A DNA stretch of 30,789 nucleotides from Sulfurimonas sp. (GTDB lineage: Bacteria > Campylobacterota > Campylobacteria > Campylobacterales > Sulfurimonadaceae): assembly GCA_015487435.1 (NCBI GenBank), contig WFPU01000229.1, positions 1-30,789 of the forward strand, given 5' to 3'. A program made the position numbers and the translations under genes. Shown in pieces: positions 30,605 through 30,789 of this stretch (positions are counted from its first letter, which is position 1; each line of letters begins with the position of its first letter). The notes under the pieces are model-generated. The model searched no databases, was not told the DNA's origin, and saw nothing but the letters and a program-made list of their open reading frames with translations.

Positions 30605-30623
30605 TCCTCAGCTCGACTGGGGA
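30605..30623 (+). terminator. Hairpin after rpsI (possible terminator or diverged REP)
   Basis: TCCTCAG (30605-30611) pairs with CTGGGGA (30617-30623) around CTCGA, seven pairs with one G-T. No immediate T-run follows; a T8 run appears only 20 bp later. The surrounding CGTTGTCC...GGGGATC also resembles the CGTCATTCC...GGAATC of the inverted REP copies, so it may be a diverged palindrome. Confidence 0.4.
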
Positions 30624-30678
30624 TCGCTATTTAATTCTCCATTTTTTTTAAACCAATCATCTATTAAACTTATTAATA

Positions 30679-30684
30679 TATAAT
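30679..30684 (+). promoter_or_regulatory. -10 box of the last gene, probable leaderless start
   Basis: TATAAT is followed by six bases (GCATAT) and then ATG at 30691. There is no Shine-Dalgarno sequence, the same layout as for addB. Confidence 0.5.
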
Positions 30685-30690
30685 GCATAT

Positions 30691-30789
30691 ATGAAAAAAA
30701 CATTAACCATACTATTAGTTATTATTTTAATTGTAATAATTGCACTTCCTTTTTTTGGAAATAGAGCAGTAGAGTTAGTTCTAAAAGAT
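30691..30789 (+). CDS. Membrane-anchored protein, 3' end outside the window
   Basis: 33 codons are visible, open to the window edge. Basic start (MKKT), then a hydrophobic stretch of about 18 residues (LTILLVIILIVIIALPFF) and a turn into GNRAVELVLKD. The layout suits an N-terminal anchor or uncleaved signal; many DUF945- or AsmA-type proteins start this way, but too little is present to name it. Confidence 0.7.
   Translation, partial: MKKTLTILLVIILIVIIALPFFGNRAVELVLKD

Overview
ORGANISM. The window is AT-rich with short intergenic gaps. Its gene content is that of a Campylobacterota (epsilonproteobacterial) chromosome, most like free-living Sulfurimonas-type members: a ccoNOQP cbb3 oxidase as terminal oxidase locus, ATP-type PEP carboxykinase, a pentahaem c-type cytochrome, a DUF4006 gene, and an AddB/AddA-type recombination pair. 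From memory, the order purA, FliJ-like, MotE-like, DUF507, carA, then (nearby) ccoNOQP, small membrane genes, FixH, AddB, AddA also occurs as a block in Campylobacter jejuni (around Cj1481-Cj1498). I cannot check this here.

LAYOUT. 1-2.0 kb: the 3' end of an HI0933-type flavoprotein gene, convergent with a DjlA-like J-domain gene and a small partner. 2.2-4.0 kb: tRNA-Val(GAC) and pckA. 4.0-6.8 kb: a DedA membrane protein gene lying between two nested palindromes of similar design, then uvrB, both on the minus strand. 7.0-9.8 kb: pentahaem cytochrome, class V aminotransferase, and a HisZ-like ATP-phosphoribosyltransferase regulatory subunit joined to purA. 11.0-14.0 kb: a REP-like palindrome cluster, FliJ-like and MotE-like flagellar genes, DUF507, a 30-codon overlapping ORF and carA. 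14.2-19.1 kb: ccoNOQP, DUF4006, an unlisted 30-aa one-helix membrane protein, an anchored TPM-like protein and FixH, all closely spaced on one strand. 19.0-26.2 kb: an FAD oxidoreductase divergent from addB, then a REP pair, a RAYT-type (REP-associated tyrosine transposase) gene and addA. 26.3-29.7 kb: a TonB-dependent receptor translationally coupled to a PepSY-type membrane protein, probably metal uptake. 29.7 kb to the end: rplM-rpsI and the start of another gene.

HOW IT WORKS TOGETHER. The main modules are microaerobic respiration (cco locus with its assembly genes), double-strand break repair (AddAB, plus UvrB for excision repair), and nucleotide and amino-acid biosynthesis (purA, hisZ, carA). 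Overlaid on these is a family of short palindromes. Six copies share the core TCAAG and the flank GAATGACGA, and their stems differ by paired, compensating changes. Two of them sit just upstream of a Y1/HUH transposase gene placed between addB and addA. This looks like a REP-RAYT system acting across this genome. A different palindrome lies in frame inside addA.

OTHER SIGNALS. Four genes (uvrB, the FAD oxidoreductase, addB, the last partial gene) have TATAAT 6-7 nt before the ATG and no Shine-Dalgarno sequence, which suggests leaderless transcripts. The TonB receptor promoter carries a long dyad that covers its ribosome-binding site. carA is preceded by an overlapping mini-ORF with a T8 run and a perfect hairpin. 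No CRISPR array, rRNA gene, phage gene or complete IS element was seen.
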